From Tetracentron sinense (Eukaryota; Streptophyta; Magnoliopsida; Trochodendrales; Trochodendraceae): a stretch of DNA of 64,000 nucleotides. The first letter of the stretch is position 1; each line of letters begins with the position of its first letter. Positions 11,027 to 21,725 of the stretch are shown piece after piece. The stretch lies in contig CM026555.1 of NCBI GenBank assembly GCA_015143295.1, positions 372,001 to 436,000 on the forward strand, read 5' to 3'. Below the pieces are notes generated by a model. That model was given only the letters and a program-made list of their open reading frames with translations. It was not told the origin of the DNA and did no database searches. The translations under genes and the position numbers were made by a program.

Positions 11027-11328
11027 CTTAACGGCCGCCTTAATCTTGCAAACGTTTTGGTAGAGCTAACTGTTGCGAAAATTAAAACACAAGGAGTAAT
11101 GGGCTCAAGAAATTCATAGTTGTCATGCCGAGCCCAGATTTTGAATTTTGATAATTTTGCTGATTGTTGGACCGACTACATTCATAGCAATCCCTAAGGG
11201 TTGAAATTTGATAATTTTGCTGAATATTTTATGTTAATAAGAATGTAAAATTTTGGATTTTGATGTTTCGGACTTCAACGGTGACTAAATATGAAAATTT
11301 TATATATAAAATTGTTTATATTTACATA

Positions 11329-11353
11329 CTAGCAAAAACCCCGTGCGAACGGG
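11329..11353 (-). other. Helitron-like 3' end
   Basis: On the minus strand a hairpin CCCGT-TCGC-ACGGG is followed after 7 nt by CTAG and then T, the layout of a plant Helitron 3' terminus (hairpin, then CTRR, inserted in A/T). The 5' TC end was not found, so the body is undefined. Confidence 0.4.
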
Positions 11354-13394
11354 AAGCAAGATTAAAAAGAAATGAAGAAAAGAAAAATACTAAGAATTTC
11401 TACATAATCAATTTTATCAAAATTGATTTTTGGCCAAAAAAATCCAATCCAAACGTCACCTAAGTGTTTAATGATTATTAATTGAAACCAGTTGTCTAAT
11501 AATTTTTTTAAGAATCAAGTTGTTGTCTACTGAAATTATATATTTGGCTGACATATAGATGAGCAAATTGGGTGGTAAAACGCAAATGAAGCAAGGAGAA
11601 AATAAAAGATTTTTATTTTGGTGCGTTAGAGAAACTTAGCTTAGCACAAATATGAAGCACGTGCAAAGCACAAAAAGGCCAACAGGTAATAAAAGTGTAT
11701 AATCATATGAATTTCAATAGAAAATTAGTGTTAAATTGTTCCCAGCATACATATTTCATAATTTTTAGCTCACTGTGGACCATGTCTGGATCCTTCTGAT
11801 TACCTATTATTGTTGACACATTGACGGTTTTGTTGACGAAAATGGAAAAAAAGCTACAACTCCAATCAATCAATGCTCATTCCAATGGCCCATGTAGCTT
11901 CATTCTACGATTCAAAATAAGAAAACAGAAAATTTAATTGACACCGAGATGAGTTAAAAATAAAGTGAGATCATATAGTTACTTCTACAAATGTTAAGTA
12001 AACCATGAAAAGCTTTTATTTTCTTAAGCACATTCCAAGCAACAAGAAGCGCATGATCTTCTAGATGAAAAATAGACATTGACAACCACTAAAGACTTCT
12101 ACATCCGTGATATTAAAAAAAATTAAAAAATCCTCTTTAGCCACCATTTATCCCTCCCACCTTCTTAGCACAAAGAAATAAAGTACACAAAATTCATCTC
12201 TTAGTCTCAAAATTAGTGTTCTGACTTCCAAGTCTACAATTCAATACAGATAAAAACTAAACTGAACTAAATAAAAGAATAATAATATACAAATCAATCC
12301 AAATTGCACCTTCTAAGCTTCCTTACCCCTTCTCTTAGATGTTAGCCTTGGTAATCTGAATTCTGACCCTCCAGTATACTCTTTTTCATTGTTTCATTCC
12401 CTCTAAACAGTTTGTTAGATTCATTTCTTCAATTGGGTTAAATGAGACAAAACATTTTTTTAAAAAAAATTAAAAAATTGAAAACATACTGTAAACCCAG
12501 ACATCTTTTAATTCACAATAATGGAATTTATAAAATAAAATTTTAGACTCTTAGATCTTACAGAGTAAATGGCACCCCCAAAGAAGAAACTATTTTAGCA
12601 AAGGAATAAAAAAAGCTGAAAGATATTCTCATGGGATTTAATGAAATCTATTTTTAAACCTTTTCAATTTAAAATAAATTTACATGTTCAATGTAACTGG
12701 CAACGCTCTCATCCGTGAGTTTGTTTCCGTTTTGCTCAGTCACAGGAAAACTGCGGATAGAATGAGATAATGAGATTTTAGAAAAAATAAAAATAAAAAA
12801 AGGGAATACTCAATTATAGAAAATTGTCAATGTACCGTGCGCCCACCACAAGTGAGCATAAGAATCCATGAACCGAACATGGAAGCTCTTACCATGCACG
12901 AACCATCTCCCATTAGAATTGATTATAGATGTATTGCTTTCTTTATAGAGAGGTTTAGATCTGTATTTTTAGGTAACCTCTCTGCTCTCGCCGAGTCCTC
13001 GATCGTTTCAGGTAGAATCATTGTTTCTCTGCCGCAAGAGCTTTAAGGGAGAGAGATGTCAGCGAGAGAGGAAGAAGAAAAAGAAGAACAGATTCAATAG
13101 AGAGAGAGAGGAGTTTCGTTGGAAGAAGGAGGAGTGAGAGAGAAAGTAGATGGGCGCACTGGACTTTTACAATTGAGGGATGAGTTGTTGACATGGGATT
13201 TAATTGAAACGAAAGCCATGGGAATAGGGAATGTTGCGAAGGCGAAGAGTCTGTATTTTTATTACACTTGTGTGTTTTGGAATAATACGAAGTAATTTTG
13301 GAAACGAATAACGTTTATTCGTATTGAGTTGGGAGACCAAGAGGAGAGAAAGTGGACGAATTTGGGAAGAGAGATGTGAACAGTTTAGGGATAA
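11354..13394. other. No gene seen
   Basis: AT-rich spacer. At 13046-13160 a GA-rich stretch (GAGAGAGAGG, GAAGAAGAAAAAG) follows a short reading frame without recognisable domain. It may be the body of a non-autonomous Helitron ending at 11329 or 13395 (inference from flanking ends only). Confidence 0.4.
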
Positions 13395-13419
13395 CTAGTG
13401 GTGCCCAGCACGTGCAGGG
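13395..13419 (-). other. Helitron-like 3' end (second)
   Basis: Minus strand CCCTGCACGTGCTGGG (near-perfect palindrome) followed after 5 nt by CTAG and T. Same layout as at 11329 and 14899. Ends only; the element body cannot be delimited. Confidence 0.35.
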
Positions 13420-14898
13420 TTGTGTTTGTTATTTTCACGATTTAATAAAAAAAAAACCATATAAATTAGCAGAATTTTAGATTTAAGTAGAGTACTTCAA
13501 ATCCAAAAGTACAATTGTATGTCATACCACTTCTGACAAAGGTGGGAATTATTTAATGTAATCCTGTCAAATCTTTGCAACATCAATTGAACTTGGGGGT
13601 GAATTTTGCCTAGCTTCATAGCCTCCAGGCTCCATCTTTGAATGGTTATCCAATGTCTTCCGTATTGCTGAACATGGAAAAGTAAAACTATTTTCATTTA
13701 TAGACATCTATCTTGTGATGAGTGCATGTGTATGAGATAAATACATGTAGTTGCATGCACAGTTATCATTTGACATTCAACAATACCTAACTCCACATCG
13801 ACCACTTGCAAGATATAAGTAAGGAGAGTCTGGCTAACTCTACGGGGAGCAAAAAAGGGCTAGAACATGCATAGTTGTTTGGTTAGAATAATTAAAACAC
13901 ACGGCTTGTGTTAAAAAATTGAATGTTCTTTTGCACTTGATGGACTGTAACTAATTATTAATTCTATACAAAGCTTGAAGTTTCAGAAGTAAGCACTCCT
14001 TGACAAGAGGATGAAGAAGAAAAACATAGCATAAGAAGACCCCCTCAAGCTCGTTCACCCCTGGTCTGGGAAGCAAGCTGGACTGGATATATTTAGGGGC
14101 GATTTGGAGACTTATCAAAATGAAGGTATTTTAAGCGGTGTGACTGTGGCATACTCACTCTCTCTGTGAGGCAGTGGGTTTGAGAATGAATGAATGAGTA
14201 AATTCGAGAAGAAAGAGAAGAAAGAAGATGCTGGGTGGAAAGAGACAAGAAATCTCAGCTTTATTTGTTAGTTTATAGTAGGATAGTATTGGAAATTAGA
14301 TTGCTGGTATTGTTAAGAGAAGGATATTTTTGTAATAAAGGAAATGTGAACGAAATAGTCGATAGTTTCCCTAGAGCTGTTACACCATGAGCACGTGCTA
14401 ATAAAAGGAGGAGGAGAGAAGAGGTTGTTTATCATGACGTACAATCGACGGTGGGCCCACAAAGTTAAGTACCGGAAGAGGTATTTGATAAGCCAATGGA
14501 TTGGTATCACTTGTGGGGCCCATTGAAGTTGGATGACACAGCAGGTGAACTCCTACTATTTTAATAGCTCGGCAGGCTAGCAGCTACCCTTTTCGATTAA
14601 TATGCTGGTCTTTTTGGCTTGATATGGAGGACCTCTTTGGGATATGAATATAGAAAAGTAAAGATTAAAAGGGTATTTTCGGAATTCACCCTAACTTTAA
14701 CAGGACATTTGTAGAATAAACAAAAGCTAAGTAAACGAAATTGGGGCAGTTCTGGAATTAAAAAAAGGTGAACGAAAGCTTCAACAGCTGCCGTTCACCT
14801 TTTATATATATGTTAGTAGATAAGAAGAGTCTTGGAAAAAGGAACTTTAATCCGTATTGAATTGGGGACGGGGTTATAGTGGTATAGATTAGGTATAA

Positions 14899-15366
14899 CT
14901 AGTAAGAAGCCCGTGCGATGCACGGAAACCTTAAAAAAAAATAAAGAGTATAAGTAATAATATGAGAAGAAAGAAAAAAAAAATTCATTGTATTACAATT
15001 ACAAAATTAAAAGCAAAAAAAAAAAAAATCATTGTATCTAAAAATCTTCTCATGCACACCAACTTTATTTATTTTTTTTAAATATCTTATTCTATAAGTT
15101 CATGATTTTTAAAAATTTTCAAAATTACTAAAAATAAATTTCAGAAACCCAATTAAATTTAAAAATTATAAATAAAATAATTTAACTTGATCCAATTAGA
15201 CGAAAGTGAAAGAATACACGCCTGTAAAAAAAAAATATGGGTACTTATAAATTATGGAGGTGTACCATTTTATGACATAGATGGGTAGGCAACTATAACC
15301 ACTCTAATATATTGGATTGTTATTTATATGGTGAAGAGTAGGTTTCCTTCTACCTACACATATAGA
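14899..15366 (-). mobile_element. Candidate non-autonomous Helitron
   Basis: Minus-strand 3' end: hairpin CCGTGC-ATC-GCACGG (14911-14925), then 8 nt, then CTAG (14902-14899) and T. A plausible 5' terminus, A|TCTATATGTG, lies at 15366. That gives 468 bp of AT-rich, non-coding sequence. In copy B the 18 bp around the hairpin are missing. The 5' end is chosen by eye and could be wrong. Confidence 0.4.
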
Positions 15367-16139
15367 TAGTAAGGGGTCAATCTTAGGGTGTTGTGGAGAC
15401 CACCAAGTAATAATATGTTATTAATTTTTTGTTCATAGGTTTCAATGTGCAGATCTTACCTTGGAATAGACGGTTGAGAAGATTGCTATCGTCCAATACG
15501 GATCGAGATACGCATCTGCTATAAAACCACAAAGCACAGATGATGCTTAATACAAAGGAAATTGTTAACTGCATTTACTGATTGGAAATAAAGAAAATAA
15601 ATAAATAAATAGGGAAAAGCTTTGATAGCGTATAAATGAGAAAAAAAAGGGACAACACAAACCTTGTAACATGCCAAATTCTCGTTGGATCCACTTGTAG
15701 GATTCAAAATTGATATTAAAATGGTGAAATAGAGGACCTTTAATTTGTTGGTATTTTTTCAAGAAAGAATACAGAGATCCAAAAAAAAAAAAATGAAGAA
15801 AGAGAATGGGATGGAGTAGCTAAAATAAAAGGAGGCGTATTTGATAATAAGAACAAAGATTTTCAAAACGTAATAGTGTCAATCTAAATTTTCGAAACTG
15901 AAAAAGGGACGAATGGAGGACCCAATGAAATTTGAAAACCCAAAAAAATATTTTCTTTGCAACTTTGATAGATCACTGGGAGAGAAAGAATCATATTTTT
16001 TAATTGATATATGATGTTTATTAGATGTGTATGTGATAATAATTTAGGGGAAAATGAGAATTGGAAAGGCTGAAATAGTCTAGAGATTAGTGTAAGGGAT
16101 AAAATTCGTATAAAGGAGTAAAAAGAAGGGGTAAAATAG

Positions 16140-17203
16140 GAATTTCTCATGCTAACAAATTCTAACAATTTAGCCGACATAAGCCTACTTGGGCTATGTG
16201 CTGGCTCTCTTGAGTGTTGTCTAACAGGTGACCTCATCATGACTACACAAGTCATGATGACTCCAAATGCCTATAAATAAGCAAGAATCACCAGAAAGAA
16301 AAAAAGGATGGTGCGGAAGGCAAGAGAGGAAATCAAGGGCAGAAGAAGAAGAGGAAGAAGGAGATCTGAGAAGCTTGAGTCATTCACACCCCTACCCGAA
16401 AGGCTATGCAGGCGGCCACTCACCTGATTCTCTCATTTTCCTTTGGTGTTATCCGGCTACTTGATGCTCTTTATGGTCTCACAATCTATTATGGTCACCG
16501 GATTCTCTCAAATAGGCCATGAATAGTGCCTAATCCGTTGTTGCGTTGTCTGCTGTGAATAGTGCCGAATCCGTTGTCGCGTTGTCTATTATGAGTAGTG
16601 TTGAGCTCGTTGTCCGTTGTGAGTTGCACAACGTACTCGTTGTCTGATGCACAACGTATACGCTGTTTGTGCCTTATCCAAGCTGCGTTGTTAGAGCTAC
16701 GTTGTTTGTGCCTTATCCGAGTTACGTTGTCAGAGATACGTTGTCTGTGCCTTATCTGAGCTACGTTGTCAGAGCTACGTTGTCTGTGCCTTATTTGAGC
16801 TACGTTGTCAGAGTTACGTTGTCTGTACCTTATCTGAGCTATGTTGTCCGTGTCTCGTCCGAGCTACGTTGTCTGAGCTACATTGTCAGAGTTACGTTGT
16901 CTGTGCCTTGTCAGAGCTACGTTGTCTATGCCTTATACGAGCTACGTTGTCTGAGCCATATTCTTTGTGCCTCCTGAGCTACAATCTCCAGAGCATAACA
17001 CCAGAGCTCGTCCTCAAGTGCATATACCCAGCGACCTCACGATAAGTATCTCTATACTATTATGTTCATATGTTCATGTGCTTGTGCCTTATATTGACTT
17101 TATCATCGGAGCTTATTTCAGGGTGCACACCCGCCCCCTCAGACTCATTCACAGGTGGAGTTTTGCTATTATTCCTCTACCAGCAAAGCAGCTACAGACG
17201 TGT
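16140..17203 (+). repeat. LTR-like region with CGTTGT minisatellite (copy A)
   Basis: Non-coding. An inverted repeat with arms TCATGA at 16236-16260 precedes a TATA-like CCTATAAATAAG (about 16268), then a G/A-rich leader, then a minisatellite at about 16530-16980 built from units such as GAGCTACGTTGTCAGAG and TGTGCCTTATC. It shares GTTGTCTGATGCACAACG with the gypsy LTR at 39282-40180 (minus strand there), so it is probably LTR-derived. The reading frames through the array are repeat artefacts. The copia element is inserted at 17203. Copy B counterpart: about 42350-43430. Confidence 0.55.
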
Positions 17204-18107
17204 TGAAAGTATGCCTCTTTTTAATTTTAGAAAAACAGTTCTTGGGGGGCATACATCAAATCCCAAGATCTGACTAAGATTCTAATTGATTTTATTCAAT
17301 GAGAGTAAAAATCACAATACCTTTGCGACTTTGAAATTGTTAAGTCAAATCCACGATAATAGCGATACCGGCAAAACTTCACAAATGCCAAGTCTCCTTC
17401 GCAATCCACACGGACCTTCTTTTTCTTTAAAGCTTTCTTTAATGGAAGCTAATGGCCCTTCCAAAATCCAGCTCTAGGAATCTTGAATAAAAGATCTAAT
17501 CTTGATCTTCAAGAACCTTGAAATTCCTCTTCTTTATTTTCAAATTAGAAAACAAAAAGAATAATAAAAGGGGAGAAGGTGTGATCGTACACCTTAGGGA
17601 GAAGGGAGGCTTGGGCGTGAGAGATAATGAGGGAGGAGAGGGATTTCCAAATCTTGAAAATTCTGGAAATTTTTCTTGTGTCCACTAAAGTGACCGTACA
17701 CCTCTATATATAAGAGTTTACTTGAGTTGCTTGCAACCCAAATCTCCTAATCCTTATCCAATAAGGATTTCTCATTTGTTTCTTTTTTGATTTCTCCTTT
17801 AATTAATTAGGATTAATCAAAATAGAAACTAATTTTATCCATTAGTAACTAACTAACCAAATCCTTATCCAATAAGGAATCTTTTTAATTAGTAACTTGT
17901 AGAGCCCCGGACCTTTTCACATTTATGCATGACCCTTCGTAGCCATTTTTCCTTTAACGTAATGCAATTAATAAATAAGGAAGAAATTAGAAATTCTGAA
18001 ACGTCAGAAATGTTCGTTTTCGAAGTACGAACCCAACGCAAGTTGAATCGTCAAAATCGGACGAACGAGTCAAAAGTTATGGCCAAAACAGTTTGGACCT
18101 GCAGACC

Positions 18108-18291
18108 ACCGATCGCTCGGTCCATGGAGCGATCGATCGGTCCAAAACCGATCGCTCGGAGGCTATCGACTGGTCGAGATTTTTCTATGGGGAAATTTTC
18201 CAGAGAGTGAAATTTCAACCGATCGCTCGGTTATGAAACCGATCGATCGGTAGGCAACCGATCGATCGGTCATTAACACCGATCGCTCGGT
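18108..18291. repeat. Array of 14-bp CGATCG palindromes before TATA
   Basis: Seven units of ACCGATCGCTCGGT or ACCGATCGATCGGT type at 18108, 18129, 18147, 18218, 18238, 18257 and 18278, some slightly degraded. They end about 60 bp upstream of the TATA-like sequence at 18353. In the sister LTR the corresponding array has CTACGATTGTTCGTAG-type arms. Confidence 0.9.
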
Positions 18292-18352
18292 CCTCGCGTT
18301 TTACAGAATTTTCACTAAGGGCATTTTCGGCATTCGGGTGTTATACCATTTC

Positions 18353-18361
18353 TTATATAGG
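18353..18361 (+). promoter_or_regulatory. Putative TATA box of the solo LTR
   Basis: TTATATAGG, followed about 30 nt later by sequence that reads like a transcript leader (TTAGGGCTCATTCTCAACCC). Downstream of the palindrome array, as expected of a U3/R border. Not experimentally supported. Confidence 0.5.
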
Positions 18362-19205
18362 ATTACCCGAGCCTTTAGGGCTCATTCTCAACCCTTAGAA
18401 GATTTGGGAGATTAGAGAGAAAGGAGAAGGTTTTCCAAAACCTAGGTTTCCATTTTGGAGAGAAATCAAAGGGTTTTGAAACCCTAGATCAACCTCAAGC
18501 CCGATTTCTTCAAGATTTCGGTTCAAGCATTCGTGGAGCTCGTGTGGGGCACTCTCCTCAAGCTAGGGCAGCAACTCACGTGCGTTTGGTGGAGGATTTC
18601 TTCCCCCATTTGTCAAGGTCGGTGCTTTTTACTACCCTCCTAGTTATAGCCTCTCCTTTCCTTATTTCTTCTTGTTTTCCTTCATATATATATATATTAT
18701 GAGATGGGTGGTATGTATGGTAAATGGAGAGGGATGTTAGCGAATGGATGCCGTGTGGATGATGTAATGAATGAATGGGGAAGGGCATTGTACTAATAAT
18801 AAACATACAAGTGTGATGTGAGTATAACCCACCTAGAAAAGCATGTTGTAGGGTTAATGAATAATGAATGTACCATGTTTGATGAAATGCCAAGGTGAAT
18901 AAAATGAATGATAAATTAAGAAAATGCATGTTTAAGGTTTATGGAAATTGCTAGGGTTATGATAGTGTGATTGTTCGCTTTCCCTAAATGATATCAATAT
19001 TAAATTGCCCAAATCATTGATGTTATGTGTTACGAATTACTCAAATGCCATATTTAATTCCAAATGCAAGTATGCACACGACCTCACGAGCACGCATACA
19101 TGACATGATTTTACCGAGGTTTTCAAGAATGGGATTTAGAGGTGGGGCATATCGTACGATATGTTTTACCTCGCTTTTGGCAAGGACAAGACAATCATGC
19201 ATTTT

Positions 19206-19450
19206 CATAAGAAGGGTCTCCCTTCCCTCACAAGTGCATACATCACATAAGAAGGGCCTCCCTTCCCTCGCAAGTACATCTCACAAGAACATCTCACAAG
19301 TGAAAGGACATGACATGAGCATTTAGGAAGAAGGGTCTCCCTTCCCTCACAAGTAGTTTACTCTTCCAAGCATGATACAAGCAAGCATGACATGGCATGA
19401 CAAGCATGGGCATTTAGGAAGAAGGGTCTCCCTTCCCTCACAAGTAGTTT
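19206..19450. repeat. Tandem GAAGGG-TCT-CCCTTC hairpin units
   Basis: Four units containing GAAGGGTCTCCCTTC (or its GCC variant) followed by CCTC(A/G)CAAGT, spaced about 40-95 bp. The arms are perfectly complementary. They lie in the presumed transcribed part of the LTR, where the sister copy has a different hairpin array that shares only CTCACAAG. Confidence 0.8.
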
Positions 19451-19743
19451 ACTTTCCAAGCAAGCATGACATGGCATGACACGCACGATACGATAAGATA
19501 AGACAAACATGACAAGTTTTCAAGCAAGGAAATGGTATTTTCAGTCAAGTCAAGTGCACGGTGTTTTCAAGGGTTTTATCGGCTTTTATGAATTCAAGCA
19601 TGATTATATACTCCTTTACTTTATTGTCATGATATGAATTATTCCTGCTTTATATGCTTGAATTGTTTCCTGCTTTATATATGTGAAATGCTTCCTGCTT
19701 CCTATACTGCTATGGTTTTGCTATGACTATTGGTTAGTATTTA

Positions 19744-19775
19744 GTACCCGCTGAGTATTCCATGCTCAGCCGTAC
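19744..19775 (+). other. Conserved LTR hairpin (copy 2)
   Basis: GTAC-CC-GCTGAG-TATTCCATG-CTCAGC-C-GTAC. Counterpart of 2775-2806, with a compensatory G-C for A-T exchange in the closing stem pair and a C-G for T-G exchange in the outer arm. Confidence 0.55.
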
Positions 19776-19900
19776 TTCTTATGTCGGCAGGTTCTGAGGG
19801 AGCTGCTGCTCCGTTTGATATCTGTGCTCCGAGCCCTTGGGTGGAGGAGGAGTACGTCGAGGAGCCTTTGGAGGAACCTCCCGTAGAGGGTTACCATTAG
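19751..19900 (+). other. Short acidic reading frame conserved with 2614-2808
   Basis: 49 codons plus stop: LSIPCSAV, MSA, PFDICAPSPW, VEEEYVEEPL, ending EGYH. The first in-frame ATG is at 19781. It overlaps the hairpin. Conserved at the protein level with the sister LTR copy; function unknown. Confidence 0.45.
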
Positions 19901-21710
19901 GTGGTTGTAGATTCTGAGTGAATAGCTGTGGGTGAGATGAGAGATATACTTTCATGTATTTTGGCGGGTCTGTCCGCACTTTCTTTTGGTTACTTTTGTA
20001 TAACTTGGATTTGCGCATGTATATTCATAGAGGTTTGGTTAGACTTCCACTGTGTTTTATAGTTATGTTCCGCTATATTGTCCTCTATGGTATATGCTCT
20101 GTGGGTTTTGCAGGTTGGTTGTCAAGCAAGTCATGATTAGTCGTTCAAAGTTCACTCTAACTCCTAGGGTGGGTTTTGGGTCGCGACATAACTAACTAAT
20201 TAATGATTAGTAACAAACTAATGGAATCCCTAACAATTAGGGAATCTTTAATTAGTAACTAACTAACTAACTAACCAACCTTATCTCATAAGGAGTTATT
20301 AATTAGAAACTAATTAAAAATTAAACAATAATATTATCCTCCTTGAAGTGGGCGTTCCACCCTAGGTGGGCCCCACTCCACACGCCCCCATGGGTTCCAA
20401 ACCCATTTTGGTCTCTTATTTGATCTTCTATCAAATTCCCCAATGGGTCCTACCCATTTGGTTTTTCACATTTAATGTGATTCCACCTTTTAGAGCTTCA
20501 CTATACCATATAGTGATTTCTTAGAGAAATTAATTAATGTAATAAATTATTAAATTAAATACTTTAAGAAAGTCCTTGTGTGTGGGATCTAAAGGGATCT
20601 CCTATTTCCGGTTGTGGGACCAAGTACTCAACCTTTTGGTTAAAGTATTGTTACTAGGAAACATATTTCCTATACTCCATTAGGATTATAGAATTTTATC
20701 TATATCCCTGGACTTCCACCAATCACAATTAATGTCCATTAACACAATGTGATTAACCTCCAGAAAATAGAGAATTACTTGCAGGTATTTCTATCTCAAG
20801 ATTTGTTTACAGATCATTCCCTCCACTTCCAATATTGTTATAAGCTTACGGGACAATATCTAATACTGTCTTTAATCCCTGGCTTATATTGAGAACTCAT
20901 TCTCTTTGATACTTTTAGTCAAACTTGGACTTGCAAAACATTTTAGAAATTCTTTAAAAGAAATAATAATAATAATTACATTTCTTTTATACAGAAAATA
21001 AATTCCTCGATAAAACCATTTCATCGATAAATACCAGCGCTGGGTTTTCAAGTCCGGTTTTGACAAGTATCAACTCAATATTATTTACTCTATAAGAGTA
21101 GTGGAATCCTTGTTGAGCGTACACACACTTCTTCCAGTACAACGTAGATAACCCAACGAGCCCGTATTTAGTCCGGTGTGTTGGACATTGACGATTGACT
21201 ACATCAAAGCTACATAGGCAAATACTAGAGAAGATGTCGACCTCTCAGGTTAAGGACAATCTGTCAAATGGACTACCCTAAATATAAAGACAGTATATTT
21301 CTAAGGGTATCCACTGAGCGATCCAGTTGCAATATAAGTATTTCTTACTTATATCCACATCTCAGTCAAGAGACCCTTCTCTCAGTGATTGAGATTCATC
21401 ACTCCATCATATGGAACTAACAATGTGTAAGTTATTAGGAATACATTGTCCAGATGCATCCTGATTAACTTAGAACAATTTTAGGTCTACAAGGAACTGG
21501 AAAAACCATATCTCCTTAGCAATCAGTTATCGACTAATTGGATGGTTTTCCTACAATGTTACCTAAGGGACAAAGTAGTCTCATCCAATGAGATACTTTT
21601 GATATATTACCCAATGTAGAAGACAATGTGTGAATGTAAAATATGCATTTATTGATTAAAAATAGATAAATACAATTCCGGAATGGCTTTGTGGGCATAT
21701 ATGTCTAACA

Positions 21711-21721
21711 ATCTCCCACTT
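21711..21721 (-). other. Polypurine tract of the young copia
   Basis: Minus strand AAGTGGGAGAT abuts the 3' LTR start TGTTAGAC. A purine run ending GTGGGAGAT in front of TGTTAG is usual in plant copia elements. Confidence 0.85.
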
Positions 21722-21725
21722 GCAC

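Larger units (their letters stand above)
17898..20188 (+). mobile_element. Solo LTR (family 1, second copy) nested in the copia LTR
   Basis: 2,291 bp, TGTAGAGCCCCGG...GGGTCGCGACA, flanked by perfect TAACT repeats (17893-17897 and 20189-20193). The uninterrupted target is seen in the other copia LTR near 28135-28145. No coding domain, PBS or PPT inside, so a solo LTR, same family as 2336-5117. In order it holds the shared AACGCAAGTTGAAT block, a palindrome array (18108-18291), a TATA-like TTATATAGG (18353-18361), a hairpin tandem array (about 19206-19450), a conserved hairpin (19744-19775) and a short acidic frame (19751-19900). Superfamily probably gypsy (inference). Confidence 0.93.
17204..21710 (-). 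repeat. 3' LTR of the young copia, split by a solo LTR
   Basis: Matches 27447-29657 base for base except five differences and the nested insertion (2,291 bp plus one 5-bp TSD). In minus sense U3 holds palindromes such as AATCCTTAT-CC-AATAAGGATT, then a TATA-like TATATATAG at about 17705-17715. Confidence 0.95.

Noticed and set aside
12837-13046. A 69-codon plus-strand frame followed by GA-rich sequence, looking like a 5' exon
   Set aside because: No recognisable domain or splice partner; the GA-rich tract is probably a simple repeat.
16669-16977. A repetitive 102-codon frame (SYVVRATLSVPY-like repeats) and its counterpart at 42875
   Set aside because: Produced by the CGTTGT minisatellite being open in several frames; not a gene.
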